A stretch of DNA of 64,000 nucleotides, taken from Macrosteles quadrilineatus (taxonomy: Eukaryota; Arthropoda; Insecta; Hemiptera; Cicadellidae). Below are positions 38,201-50,400 of the stretch, piece after piece (positions within the stretch are counted from its first letter, which is position 1; each line of letters opens with the position of its first letter). The notes under the pieces were generated by a model, which was not told the DNA's origin, ran no database searches, and saw only the letters and a program-made list of their open reading frames with translations. A program made the position numbers and the translations under genes. The DNA is taken from positions 19,929-83,928 of the forward strand of contig NW_026542966.1 in assembly GCF_028750875.1 (NCBI RefSeq). The letters run 5' to 3'.

Positions 38201-40250
38201 TTGTACAAGTTTGTACAAGGTTGTACAAGTGTGTACAAGGTTTTACAATTGTGTACAAGGTTGTACAAGTGTGTACAAGGTTGTACAAGTGTGTACAAGG
38301 TTGTACAAGTGTGTACAACTTGTACAAGTGTGTACAAGCTTGTACAAGTGTGTACAAGGTTGTACAAGTTTGTACAAGGTTGTACAAGTGTGTACAAGTT
38401 TGTACAAGTGTGTACAAGTTTGTACAAGGTTGTACAAATGTGTACGATAAGTAAAAGTGTGTACAAGGGTGTACAAGGTTGTACAAGTGTGTACAAGGTT
38501 GTACAATTGTGTACAAGGCTGTACAAGTGTGTACAAGGTTGTACAATTGTGTACTAGGCTGTACAAGTGTGTACAAGATTGTACAAGTGTGTACAAGGTT
38601 GTACAAGTGTGTACAAGGATGTACAAGTTTGTACAAGGGTGTACAAGTGTGTACGATGTGTAAAAGTTTGTACAAGGGTGTACAAGGTTGTACAAGTGTG
38701 TACAAGGTTGTACAATTGTGTACAAGGCTGTACAAGTGTGTACAAGGTTGTACAATTTTGTACAAGGCTGTACAAGTGTGTACAAGGTTGTACAAGTGTG
38801 TACAAGGCTGTACAATTGTGTACAAGGTTGTACAAGTGTGTACAAGGTTGTACAAGTGTGTACAAGGTTGTACAATTGTGTACAAGGCTGTACAAGTGTG
38901 TACAAGGTTGTACAAGTGTGTACAAGGTTGTACAAGTGTGTACAAGGTTGTACAAGTGTGTACAAGGTTGTACAAGTGTGTACAAGGTTGTACAAGTGTG
39001 TACAAGGTTGTACAATTGTGTATCAGGTTGTACAAGTGTGTACAAGGTTGTACAAGTGTGTACAAGGGTGTACAATCGTGTACAAGGATGTACAAGTTTG
39101 TACAAGTTTGTACAAGTTTGTACAAGTTTGTACAAGGTTGTACAAGTGTGTACAAGGATGTACAAGTTTGTACAAGGGTGCACAAGTGTGTACAAGGGTG
39201 TACAATCGTGTACAAGCTTGTACAAGTTTGTACAAGGGTGTACAGGTTTGTACAAGGTTGTACAAGGTTGTACAAGTGTGTACAAGAGTGTACAAATGTG
39301 TACAAGGATGTAAAAGTTTGTACAGGTGTGTACAAGTTTGTAAAAGGTTGTACAAGTGTGTACAAGGTTTTACAATTGTGTACAAGGTTGTACAAATGTG
39401 TACAAGGTTGTACAAGTGTGTACAAGGTTGTACAAGTGTGTACAAGGTTGTACAAGTGTGTACAACTTGTACAAGTGTGTACAAGCTTGTACAAGTGTGT
39501 ACAAGGTTGTACAAGTTTGTACAAGGTTGTACAAGTGTGTACAAGTTTGTACAAGTGTGTACAAGTTTGTACAAGGTTGTACAAATGTGTACAAGGGTGT
39601 ACAAGAGTGTACAAGGTTTTACAAGTGTGTACAAGGTTGTACAAGTGTGTACAAGGTTGTACAAGTGTGTACAAGGTTGTACAAGTGTGTACAAGGTTGT
39701 ACAAGTGTGTACAAGGTTGTACAAGTGTGTACAAGGTTGTACAAGTGTGTACAAGGTTGTAGAAGTGTGTACAAGGTTGTACAAGTGTGTACAAGGGTGT
39801 ACATGTGTGTACAAGGTTGTACAAGTTTTTACAAGGTTGTACAAGTGTGTACAAGGGTGTAAAATCGTGTACAAGGATGTACAAGTTTGTACAAGTTTGT
39901 ACAAGGTTGTACAAGTGTGTACAAGAATGTACAAGTTTGTACAAGGGTGTACAAGTGTTTACGATAAGTAAAAGTGTGTACAAGGGTGTACAAGGTTGTA
40001 CAAGTGTGTACAAGGTTGTACAATTGTGTACAAGGCTGTACAACTGTGTACAAGGTTGTACAATTGTGTACAAGGCTGTACAAGTGTGTACAAGGTTGTA
40101 CAAGTGTGTACAAGGTTGTACAAGTGTGTACAAGGATGTACAAGTTTGTACAAGGGTGTACAAGTGTGTACGATGTGTAAAAGTTTGTACAAGGGTGTAC
40201 AAGGTTGTACAAGTGTGTACAAGGTTGTACAATTGTGTACAAGGCTGTAC
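35192..40250 (+). repeat. HOR block resembling 19.6-22.8 kb, then L1/L2 pairs
   Basis: L1 lies at 36149, 36788, 37227, 38445 and 39962. The first interval (639 bp) equals that between 20458 and 21097, and the rare units aaggctctac, tgtataagtg and cgagg also recur in the same order. L2 follows L1 by 209 bp at 38654 and 40171. A long pure run of the consensus dimer occupies about 35640-35840. Confidence 0.78.
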
Positions 40251-42977
40251 AATTTTGTACAAGGCTGTACAAGTGTGTACAAGGCTGTACAAGTGTGTAC
40301 AAGGTTGTACAATTGTGTACAAGGCTGTACAATTGTGTACAAGGTTGTACAAGTGTGTACAAGGTTGTACAAGTGTGTACAAGTTTGTACAATTGTGTAC
40401 AAGGCTGTACAAGTGTGTACAAGGTTGTACAAGTGTGTACAAGGTTGTACAAGTGTGTACAAGGTTGTACAAGTGTGTACAAGGTTGTACAAGTGTGTAC
40501 AAGGTTGTACAAGTGTGTACAAGGTTGTACAAGTGTGTACAAGGTTGTACAAGTTTTTACAAGGTTGTACAAGTGTGTACAAGGGTGTAAAATCGTGTAC
40601 AAGGATGTACAAGTTTGTACAAGTTTGTACAAGGTTGTACAAGTGTGTACAAGGATGTACAAGTTTGTACAAGGGTGTACAAGTGTGTACGATAAGTAAA
40701 AGTGTGTACAAGGGTGTACAAGGTTGTACAAGTGTGTACAAGGATGTACAATTGTGTACAAGGCTGTACAACTGTGTACAAGGTTGTACAATTGTGTACA
40801 AGGCTGTACAAGTGTGTACAAGGTTGTACAAGTGTGTACAAGGTTGTACAAGTGTGTACAAGGATGTACAAGTTTGTACAAGGGTGTACAAGTGTGTACG
40901 ATGTGTAAAAGTTTGTACAAGGGTGTACAAGGTTGTACAAGTGTGTACAAGGTTGTACAATCGTGTACAAGGCTGTACAATTTTGTACAAGGCTGTACAA
41001 GTGTGTACAAGGCTGTACAAGTGTGTACAAGGCTGTACAAGTGTGTACAAGGTTGTACAAGTGTGTACAAGGTTGTACAATTGTGTACAAGGCTGTACAA
41101 CTGTGTACAAGGTTGTACAATTGTGTACAAGGCTGTACAAGTGTGTACAAGGTTGTACAAGTGTGTACAAGGTTGTACAAGTGTGTACAAGGATGTACAA
41201 GTGTGTACAAGGATGTACAAGTTTGTACAAGGGTGTACAAGTGTGTACGATGTGTAAAAGTTTGTACAAGGGTGTACAAGGTTGTACAAGTATGTACAAG
41301 GTTGTACAATTGTGTACAAGGCTGTACAACTGTGTACAAGGTTGTACAATTGTGTACAAGGCTGTACAAGTGTGTACAAGGTTGTACAAGTGTGTACAAG
41401 GTTGTACAAGTGTGTACAAGGTTGTACAAGTTTGTACAAGGGTGTACAAGTGTGTATGATGTGTAAAAGTTTGTACAAGGGTGTACAACGTTGTACAAGT
41501 GTGTACAAGGTTGTACAATTGTGTACAAGGCTGTACAATTTTGTACAAGGCTGTACAAGTGTGTACAAGGTTGTACAATTGTGTACAAGGCTGTACAATT
41601 GTGTACAAGGTTGTACAAGTGTGTACAAGGTTGTACAAGTGTGTACAAGGTTGTACAATTGTGTACAAGGCTGTACAAGTGTGTACAAGGTTGTACAAGT
41701 GTGTACAAGGTTGTACAAGTGTGTACAAGGTTGTACAAGTGTGTCCAAGGTTGTACAAGTGTGTACAAGTCTGTACAAGTGTGTACAAGGTTGTACAATT
41801 GTGTGTCAGGTTGTACAAGTGTGTACAAGGGTGTACAATCGTGTACAAGGATGTACAAGTTTGTACAAGTTTGTACAAGGATGTACAAGTTTGTACAAGT
41901 TTGTACAAGTTTGTACAAGGTTGTACAAGTGTGTACAAGGATGTACAAGTTTGTACAAGGGAGTACAAGTTTGTACAAGATTGTACAAGTGTGTACTGGG
42001 TTGTACAAGTGTGTACAAGATTGTATAAGTTTGTACAAGGTTGTACAAGTGTGTACAAGGGAGTACAAGTGTGTACAAATGTGTACAAGTTTTACAAGGT
42101 TGTACAAGTGTGTACAAGGTTGTACAAGTGTGTACAAGGTTGTACAAGTGTGTACAAGCTTGTACAAGTGTGTACAAGGGTGTACAAGTGTGTACAAGGT
42201 TGTACAAGTGTGCACAAGCTTGTACAAGTGTGTACAAGTGTGTACAAGTGTGTACAAGGTTGTACAAGTTTTTACATGGTTGTACAAGTGTGTACAAGGT
42301 TGTACAAGGTTGTACAAGTGTGTACAAGGTTGTACAAGTGTGTACAAGGTTGTACAAGAGTGTACAAGGTTGTACAAATGTGTACAAGGGTGTACAAAAG
42401 TGTACAAGGGTGCACAAGTTTGAACAAAGGTGTACAAGTGTATACAAGCTTGTACAAGTGTGTACAAGCATGTACAAGTGTGTACAAGCATGTACAAGTG
42501 TGTACAAGGGTGTACAGGTTTGTACAAGGTTGTACAAGTGTGTACAAGGGTGTACAAGTGTGTACAAGGTTGTACAAGTGTGTACAAGCTTGTACAAGTG
42601 TGTACAAGGGTGTACAAGTGTGTACAAGGTTGTACAAGTGTGTACAAGCTTGTACAAGTGTGTACAAGGGTGTACAAGTGTGTACAAGGTTGTACAAGTT
42701 TTTACATGGTTGTACAAGTGTGTACAAGGTTGTACAAGGTTGTACAAGTGTGTACAAGGTTGTACAAGAGTGTACAAGGTTGTACAAGTGTGTACAAGGT
42801 TGTACAAGTGTGTACAAGGTTGTACAAGTGTGTACAAGGTTGTACAAGTGTGTACAAGGTTGTACAAGTGTGTACAAGGTTGTACAAGTGTGTACAAGTT
42901 TGTACAAGTTTGTACAAGGTTGTACAAGTGTGTACAAGGTTGTACAAGTGTGTACAAGGTTGTACAAGTGTGTACAA

Positions 42978-44771
42978 GTTTTTAAATTGTGTACATGGGT
43001 GTACAATTGTGTACAAGGCTGTACAAGTGTGTACAAGGTTGTACAAGTGTGTACAAGGTTGTAACAGGGGGTACAAGGTTGTACAAGTGTGTACAAGGTT
43101 GTACAAGTGTGTACAAGGGTGTACAGGTTTGTACAATGTTGTACAAGTGTACAAGTTTGTACAAAGTTGTACAAGTTTGTACAAGTGTGTACAAGGTTGT
43201 ACAATTGTGTACAAGGCTGTAAAAGTGTGTACAAGGTTGTACAAGTGTGTACAAGGTTGTACAATTGTGTACAAGGCTGTACAAGTGTGTACAAGGTTGT
43301 ACAATTTTGTACAAGGCTGTACAAGTGTGTACAAGGTTGTACAAGTGTGTACAAGGCTGTACAATTGTGTACAAGGTTGTACAAGTGTGTACAAGGTTGT
43401 ACAAGTGTGTACAAGGTTGTACAATTGTGTACAAGGCTGTACAAGTGTGTACAAGGTTGTACAAGTGTGTACAAGGTTGTACAAGTGTGTACAAGGTTGT
43501 ACAATTGTGTACAAGGTTGTACAAGTGTGTACAAGGTTGTACAAGTGTGTACAAGGGTGTACAAGTGTGTACAAGGTTGTACAAGTGTGTACAAGCTTTT
43601 ACAAGTGTGTACAAGGGTGTACAAGTGTGTACAAGTTTGTACAAGTTTGTACAAGGTTGTACAAGTGTGTACAAGGTTATACAATTGTGTACAAGGTTGT
43701 ACAAGTGTGTACAAGGTTGTACAAGTGTGTACAAGCTTTTACAAGTGTGTACAAGGGTGTACAAGTGTGTACAAGTTTCTACAAGTTTGTACAAGGTTGT
43801 ACAAGTGTGTACAAGGTTGTACCAGTGTGTACAAGGTTGTACAAGTGTGTACAAGGTTGTACAAGTGTGTACAAGTTTTTAAATTGTGTACATGGGTGTA
43901 CAATTGTGTACAAGGCTGTACAAGTGTGTACAAGGTTGTACAAGTGTGTACAAGGTTGTAACAGGGGGTACAAGGTTGTACAAGTGTGTACAAGGTTGTA
44001 CAAGTGTGTACAAGGGTGTACAGGTTTGTACAATGTTGTACAAGTGTACAAGTTTGTACAAGGTTGTACAAGTGTGTACAAGGGTGTACAAGTGTGTACA
44101 AGCTTGTACAAGTTTGTACAAGGGTGTACAGGTTTGTACAAGGTTGTACAAGTGTGTACAAGGGTGTACAAATGTGTACAAGGATGAAAAGGTTGTACAA
44201 GTTTGTACAAGTTTGTACAAGGTTGTACAAGTGTGTACAAGGTTGTACAAGTGTGTACAAGGTTGTACAAGTGTGTACAAGGTTGTACAAGTGTGTACAA
44301 CTTGTACAAGTGTGTACAAGCTTGTACAAGTGTGTACAAGGTTGTACAAGTGTGTACAAGGTTGTACAAGTTTGTACAAGGTTGTACAAGTGTGTACAAG
44401 TTTGTACAAGTGTGTACAAGTTTGTACAAGGTTGTACAAATGTGTACAAGGGTGTACAAAAATGTACAAGGGTGCACAAGTTTGAACAAGGGTGTACAAG
44501 TGTGTACAAGCTTGTACAAGTGTGTACAAGCTTGTACAAGTGTGTACAAGGGTGTACAGGTTTGTACAAGGTTGTACAAGTGTGTACAAGGGTGTACAAG
44601 TATGTACAATAATGTACAAGTTTGTACAAGTGTGTACAAGTTTGTAAAAGGTTGTACAAGTGTGTACAAGGGTGTACAAGTGTGTACAAGGTTGTACAAG
44701 TGTGTACAAGCTTGTACAAGTGTGTACAAGGGTGTACAAGTGTGTACAAGGTTGTACAAGTTTTTACATGG
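42978..44771 (+). repeat. 897-bp tandem pair carrying L3 cassettes
   Basis: Two L3 cassettes start 897 bp apart (42978 and 43875). The same spacing occurs at 50219/51116, 54478/55375 and 58268/59165, because the pair was carried along in later, larger duplications. The last pair, 60909/62075, is 1,166 bp apart and has a different insert. Within the pair are two 8-bp spacings, for example tgtacaagtgtacaag at 43140. Confidence 0.85.
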
Positions 44772-44799
44772 TTGTACAAGTGTGTAAAAGGTTGTACAA

Positions 44800-45060
44800 G
44801 TGTGTACAAGGTTGTACAAGTGTGTACAAGGTTGTACAAGTGTGTACAAGGTTGTACAAGTTTGTACAAGGTTGTACAAGTGTGTACAAGGTTGTACAAG
44901 TGTGTACAAGGTTGTACAAGTGTGTACAAGGTTGTACAAGTGTGTACAAGGTTGTACAAGTGTGTACAAGGTTGTACAAGTGTGTACAAGGTTGTACAAG
45001 TGTGTACAAGGTTGTACAAGTGTGTACAAGGTTGTACAAGTGTGTACAAGGTTGTACAAG
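44800..45060 (+). repeat. Pure consensus-dimer run, length-variable between copies
   Basis: Here the array is nearly unvaried tgtacaaggt/tgtacaagtg. The duplicate run at 52041-52320 is exactly 20 bp longer, the only length change in that part of the 7.24-kb duplication. Similar runs lie at about 2220-2410, 19940-20160, 21220-21400, 25010-25240, 30040-30250 (reversed), 34390-34570 (reversed), 35640-35840, 56320-56600, 60110-60390 and 63020-63300. Confidence 0.85.
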
Positions 45061-47490
45061 TGTGTAAAAGGTTGTACAAGTGTGTACAAGGTTGTACAAG
45101 TGTGTACAAGGTTGTACAAGTGTGTACAAGGGTGTACAAGTGTGTACAAGGTTGTACAAGTTTTTACAAGGTTGTACAAGTGTGTACAAGGGTGTAAAAT
45201 CGTGTACAAGGATGTACAAGTTTGTACAAGGCTGTACAAGTGTGTACAAGGCTGTACAAGTGTGTACAAGGCTGTACAAGTGTGTACAAGGTTGTACAAG
45301 TGTGTACAAGGTTGTACAATTGTGTACAAGGCTGTACAACTGTGTACAAGGTTGTACAATTGTGTACAAGGCTGTACAAGTGTGTACAAGGTTGTACAAG
45401 TGTGTACAAGGTTGTACAAGTGTGTACAAGGATGTACAAGTGTGTACAAGGATGTACAAGTTTGTACAAGGGTGTACAAGTGTGTACGATGTGTAAAAGT
45501 TTGTACAAGGGTGTACAAGGTTGTACAAGTATGTACAAGGTTGTACAATTGTGTACAAGGCTGTACAACTGTGTACAAGGTTGTACAATTGTGTACAAGG
45601 CTGTACAAGTGTGTACAAGGTTGTACAAGTGTGTACAAGGTTGTACAAGTGTGTACAAGGTTGTACAAGTTTGTACAAGGGTGTACAAGTGTGTACGATG
45701 TGTAAAAGTTTGTACAAGGGTGTACAACGTTGTACAAGTGTGTACAAGGTTGTACAATTGTGTACAAGGCTGTACAATTTTGTACAAGGCTGTACAAGTG
45801 TGTACAAGGTTGTACAATTGTGTACAAGGCTGTACAATTGTGTACAAGGTTGTACAAGTGTGTACAAGGTTGTACAAGTGTGTACAAGGTTGTACAATTG
45901 TGTACAAGGCTGTACAAGTGTGTACAAGGTTGTACAAGTGTGTACAAGGTTGTACAAGTGTGTACAAGGTTGTACAAGTGTGTCCAAGGTTGTACAAGTG
46001 TGTACAAGTCTGTACAAGTGTGTACAAGGTTGTACAATTGTGTGTCAGGTTGTACAAGTGTGTACAAGGGTGTACAATCGTGTACAAGGATGTACAAGTT
46101 TGTACAAGTTTGTACAAGGATGTACAAGTTTGTACAAGTTTGTACAAGTTTGTACAAGGTTGTACAAGTGTGTACAAGGATGTACAAGTTTGTACAAGGG
46201 AGTACAAGTTTGTACAAGATTGTACAAGTGTGTACTGGGTTGTACAAGTGTGTACAAGATTGTATAAGTTTGTACAAGGTTGTACAAGTGTGTACAAGGG
46301 AGTACAAGTGTGTACAAATGTGTACAAGTTTTACAAGGTTGTACAAGTGTGTACAAGGTTGTACAAGTGTGTACAAGGTTGTACAAGTGTGTACAAGCTT
46401 GTACAAGTGTGTACAAGGGTGTACAAGTGTGTACAAGGTTGTAAAAGTGTGTACAAGCTTGTACAAGTGTGTACAAGGGTGTACAAGTGTGTACAAGGTT
46501 GTACAAGTTTTTACATGGTTGTACAAGTGTGTACAAGGTTGTACAAGAGTGTACAAGGTTGTACAAATGTGTACAAGGGTGTACAAAAGTGTACAAGGGT
46601 GCACAAGTTTGAACAAAGGTGTACAAGTGTATACAAGCTTGTACAAGTGTGTACAAGCATGTACAAGTGTGTACAAGCATGTACAAGTGTGTACAAGGGT
46701 GTACAGGTTTGTACAAGGTTGTACAAGTGTGTACAAGGGTGTACAAGTGTGTACAAGGTTGTACAAGTGTGTACAAGCTTGTACAAGTGTGTACAAGGGT
46801 GTACAAGTGTGTACAAGGTTGTAAAAGTGTGTACAAGCTTGTACAAGTGTGTACAAGGGTGTACAAGTGTGTACAAGGTTGTACAAGTTTTTACATGGTT
46901 GTACAAGTGTGTACAAGGTTGTACAAGGTTGTACAAGTGTGTACAAGGTTGTACAAGAGTGTACAAGGTTGTACAAGTGTGTACAAGGTTGTACAAGTGT
47001 GTACAAGGTTGTACAAGTGTGTACAAGGTTGTACAAGTGTGTACAAGGTTGTACAAGTGTGTACAAGGTTGTACAAGTGTGTACAAGTTTGTACAAGTTT
47101 GTACAAGGTTGTACAAGTGTGTACAAGGTTGTACAAGTGTGTACAAGGTTGTACAAGTGTGTACAAGTTTTTAAATTGTGTACATGGGTGTACAATTGTG
47201 TACAAGGCTGTACAAGTGTGTACAAGGTTGTACAAGTGTTTACAAGGTTGTAACAGGGGGTACAAGGTTGTACAAGTGTGTACAAGGTTGTACAAGTGTG
47301 TACAAGGGTGTACAGGTTTGTACAATGTTGTACAAGTGTACAAGTTTGTACAAAGTTGTACAAGTTTGTACAAGTGTGTACAAGGTTGTACAATTGTGTA
47401 CAAGGCTGTACAAGTGTGTACAAGGTTGTACAAGTGTGTACAAGGTTGTACAATTGTGTACAAGGCTGTACAAGTGTGTACAAGGTTGTA

Positions 47491-50400
47491 CAATTTTGTA
47501 CAAGGCTGTACAAGTGTGTACAAGGCTGTACAAGTGTGTACAAGGTTGTACAATTGTGTACAAGGCTGTACAATTGTGTACAAGGTTGTACAAGTGTGTA
47601 CAAGGTTGTACAAGTGTGTACAAGTTTGTACAATTGTGTACAAGGCTGTACAAGTGTGTACAAGGTTGTACAAGTGTGTACAAGGTTGTACAAGTGTGTA
47701 CAAGGTTGTACAAGTGTGTACAAGGTTGTACAAGTGTGTACAAGGTTGTACAAGTGTGTACAAGGTTGTACAAGTGTGTACAAGGTTGTACAAGTTTTTA
47801 CAAGGTTGTACAAGTGTGTACAAGGGTGTAAAATCGTGTACAAGGATGTACAAGTTTGTACAAGTTTGTACAAGGTTGTACAAGTGTGTACAAGGATGTA
47901 CAAGTTTGTACAAGGGTGTACAAGTGTGTACGATAAGTAAAAGTGTGTACAAGGGTGTACAAGGTTGTACAAGTGTGTACAAGGATGTACAATTGTGTAC
48001 AAGGCTGTACAACTGTGTACAAGGTTGTACAATTGTGTACAAGGCTGTACAAGTGTGTACAAGGTTGTACAAGTGTGTACAAGGTTGTACAAGTGTGTAC
48101 AAGGATGTACAAGTTTGTACAAGGGTGTACAAGTGTGTACGATGTGTAAAAGTTTGTACAAGGGTGTACAAGGTTGTACAAGTGTGTACAAGGTTGTACA
48201 ATCGTGTACAAGGCTGTACAATTTTGTACAAGGCTGTACAAGTGTGTACAAGGCTGTACAAGTGTGTACAAGGCTGTACAAGTGTGTACAAGGTTGTACA
48301 AGTGTGTACAAGGTTGTACAATTGTGTACAAGGCTGTACAACTGTGTACAAGGTTGTACAATTGTGTACAAGGCTGTACAAGTGTGTACAAGGTTGTACA
48401 AGTGTGTACAAGGTTGTACAAGTGTGTACAAGGATGTACAAGTGTGTACAAGGATGTACAAGTTTGTACAAGGGTGTACAAGTGTGTACGATGTGTAAAA
48501 GTTTGTACAAGGGTGTACAAGGTTGTACAAGTATGTACAAGGTTGTACAATTGTGTACAAGGCTGTACAACTGTGTACAAGGTTGTACAATTGTGTACAA
48601 GGCTGTACAAGTGTGTACAAGGTTGTACAAGTGTGTACAAGGTTGTACAAGTGTGTACAAGGTTGTACAAGTTTGTACAAGGGTGTACAAGTGTGTATGA
48701 TGTGTAAAAGTTAGTACAAGGGTGTACAACGTTGTACAAGTGTGTACAAGGTTGTACAATTGTGTACAAGGCTGTACAATTTTGTACAAGGCTGTACAAG
48801 TGTGTACAAGGTTGTACAATTGTGTACAAGGCTGTACAATTGTGTACAAGGTTGTACAAGTGTGTACAAGGTTGTACAAGTGTGTACAAGGTTGTACAAT
48901 TGTGTACAAGGCTGTACAAGTGTGTACAAGGTTGTACAAGTGTGTACAAGGTTGTACAAGTGTGTACAAGGTTGTACAAGTGTGTCCAAGGTTGTACAAG
49001 TGTGTACAAGTCTGTACAAGTGTGTACAAGGTTGTACAATTGTGTGTCAGGTTGTACAAGTGTGTACAAGGGTGTACAATCGTGTACAAGGATGTACAAG
49101 TTTGTACAAGTTTGTACAAGGATGTACAAGTTTGTACAAGTTTGTACAAGTTTGTACAAGGTTGTACAAGTGTGTACAAGGATGTACAAGTTTGTACAAG
49201 GGAGTACAAGTTTGTACAAGATTGTACAAGTGTGTACTGGGTTGTACAAGTGTGTACAAGATTGTATAAGTTTGTACAAGGTTGTACAAGTGTGTACAAG
49301 GGAGTACAAGTGTGTACAAATGTGTACAAGTTTTACAAGGTTGTACAAGTGTGTACAAGGTTGTACAAGTGTGTACAAGGTTGTACAAGTGTGTACAAGC
49401 TTGTACAAGTGTGTACAAGGGTGTACAAGTGTGTACAAGGTTGTACAAGTGTGCACAAGCTTGTACAAGTGTGTACAAGTGTGTACAAGTGTGTACAAGG
49501 TTGTACAAGTTTTTACATGGTTGTACAAGTGTGTACAAGGTTGTACAAGGTTGTACAAGTGTGTACAAGGTTGTACAAGTGTGTACAAGGTTGTACAAGA
49601 GTGTACAAGGTTGTACAAATGTGTACAAGGGTGTACAAAAGTGTACAAGGGTGCACAAGTTTGAACAAAGGTGTACAAGTGTATACAAGCTTGTACAAGT
49701 GTGTACAAGCATGTACAAGTGTGTACAAGCATGTACAAGTGTGTACAAGGGTGTACAGGTTTGTACAAGGTTGTACAAGTGTGTACAAGGGTGTACAAGT
49801 GTGTACAAGGTTGTACAAGTGTGTACAAGCTTGTACAAGTGTGTACAAGGGTGTACAAGTGTGTACAAGGTTGTACAAGTGTGTACAAGCTTGTACAAGT
49901 GTGTACAAGGGTGTACAAGTGTGTACAAGGTTGTACAAGTTTTTACATGGTTGTACAAGTGTGTACAAGGTTGTACAAGGTTGTACAAGTGTGTACAAGG
50001 TTGTACAAGAGTGTACAAGGTTGTACAAGTGTGTACAAGGTTGTACAAGTGTGTACAAGGTTGTACAAGTGTGTACAAGGTTGTACAAGTGTGTACAAGG
50101 TTGTACAAGTGTGTACAAGGTTGTACAAGTGTGTACAAGTTTGTACAAGTTTGTACAAGGTTGTACAAGTGTGTACAAGGTTGTACAAGTGTGTACAAGG
50201 TTGTACAAGTGTGTACAAGTTTTTAAATTGTGTACATGGGTGTACAATTGTGTACAAGGCTGTACAAGTGTGTACAAGGTTGTACAAGTGTGTACAAGGT
50301 TGTAACAGGGGGTACAAGGTTGTACAAGTGTGTACAAGGTTGTACAAGTGTGTACAAGGGTGTACAGGTTTGTACAATGTTGTACAAGTGTACAAGTTTG

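Larger units (their letters stand above)
40250..47490 (+). repeat. 7.24-kb segmental duplication, copy 1
   Basis: Starting at the caattttgta unit at 40250, every marker recurs 7,241 bp downstream. Pairs include L1 40690 and 47931, L2 40899 and 48140, L2 41248 and 48489, and L3 42978 and 50219. The offset becomes 7,261 bp after about 45.0 kb (one extra dimer in copy 2) and 7,311 bp after about 46.53 kb (five decamers missing from copy 1). The copy holds L3 cassettes at 42978, 43875 and 47167. Confidence 0.93.

Noticed and set aside
43779..48680. 1,633-codon open frame on the minus strand, and hundreds of other long open frames on both strands
   Set aside because: They are compositional: the satellite lacks stops in all frames and every frame encodes the same 20-residue repeat. 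HOR copies differ by 10, 20, 50, 70 and 100 bp, most of which are not multiples of 3. There is no codon bias, promoter, splice pattern or domain.
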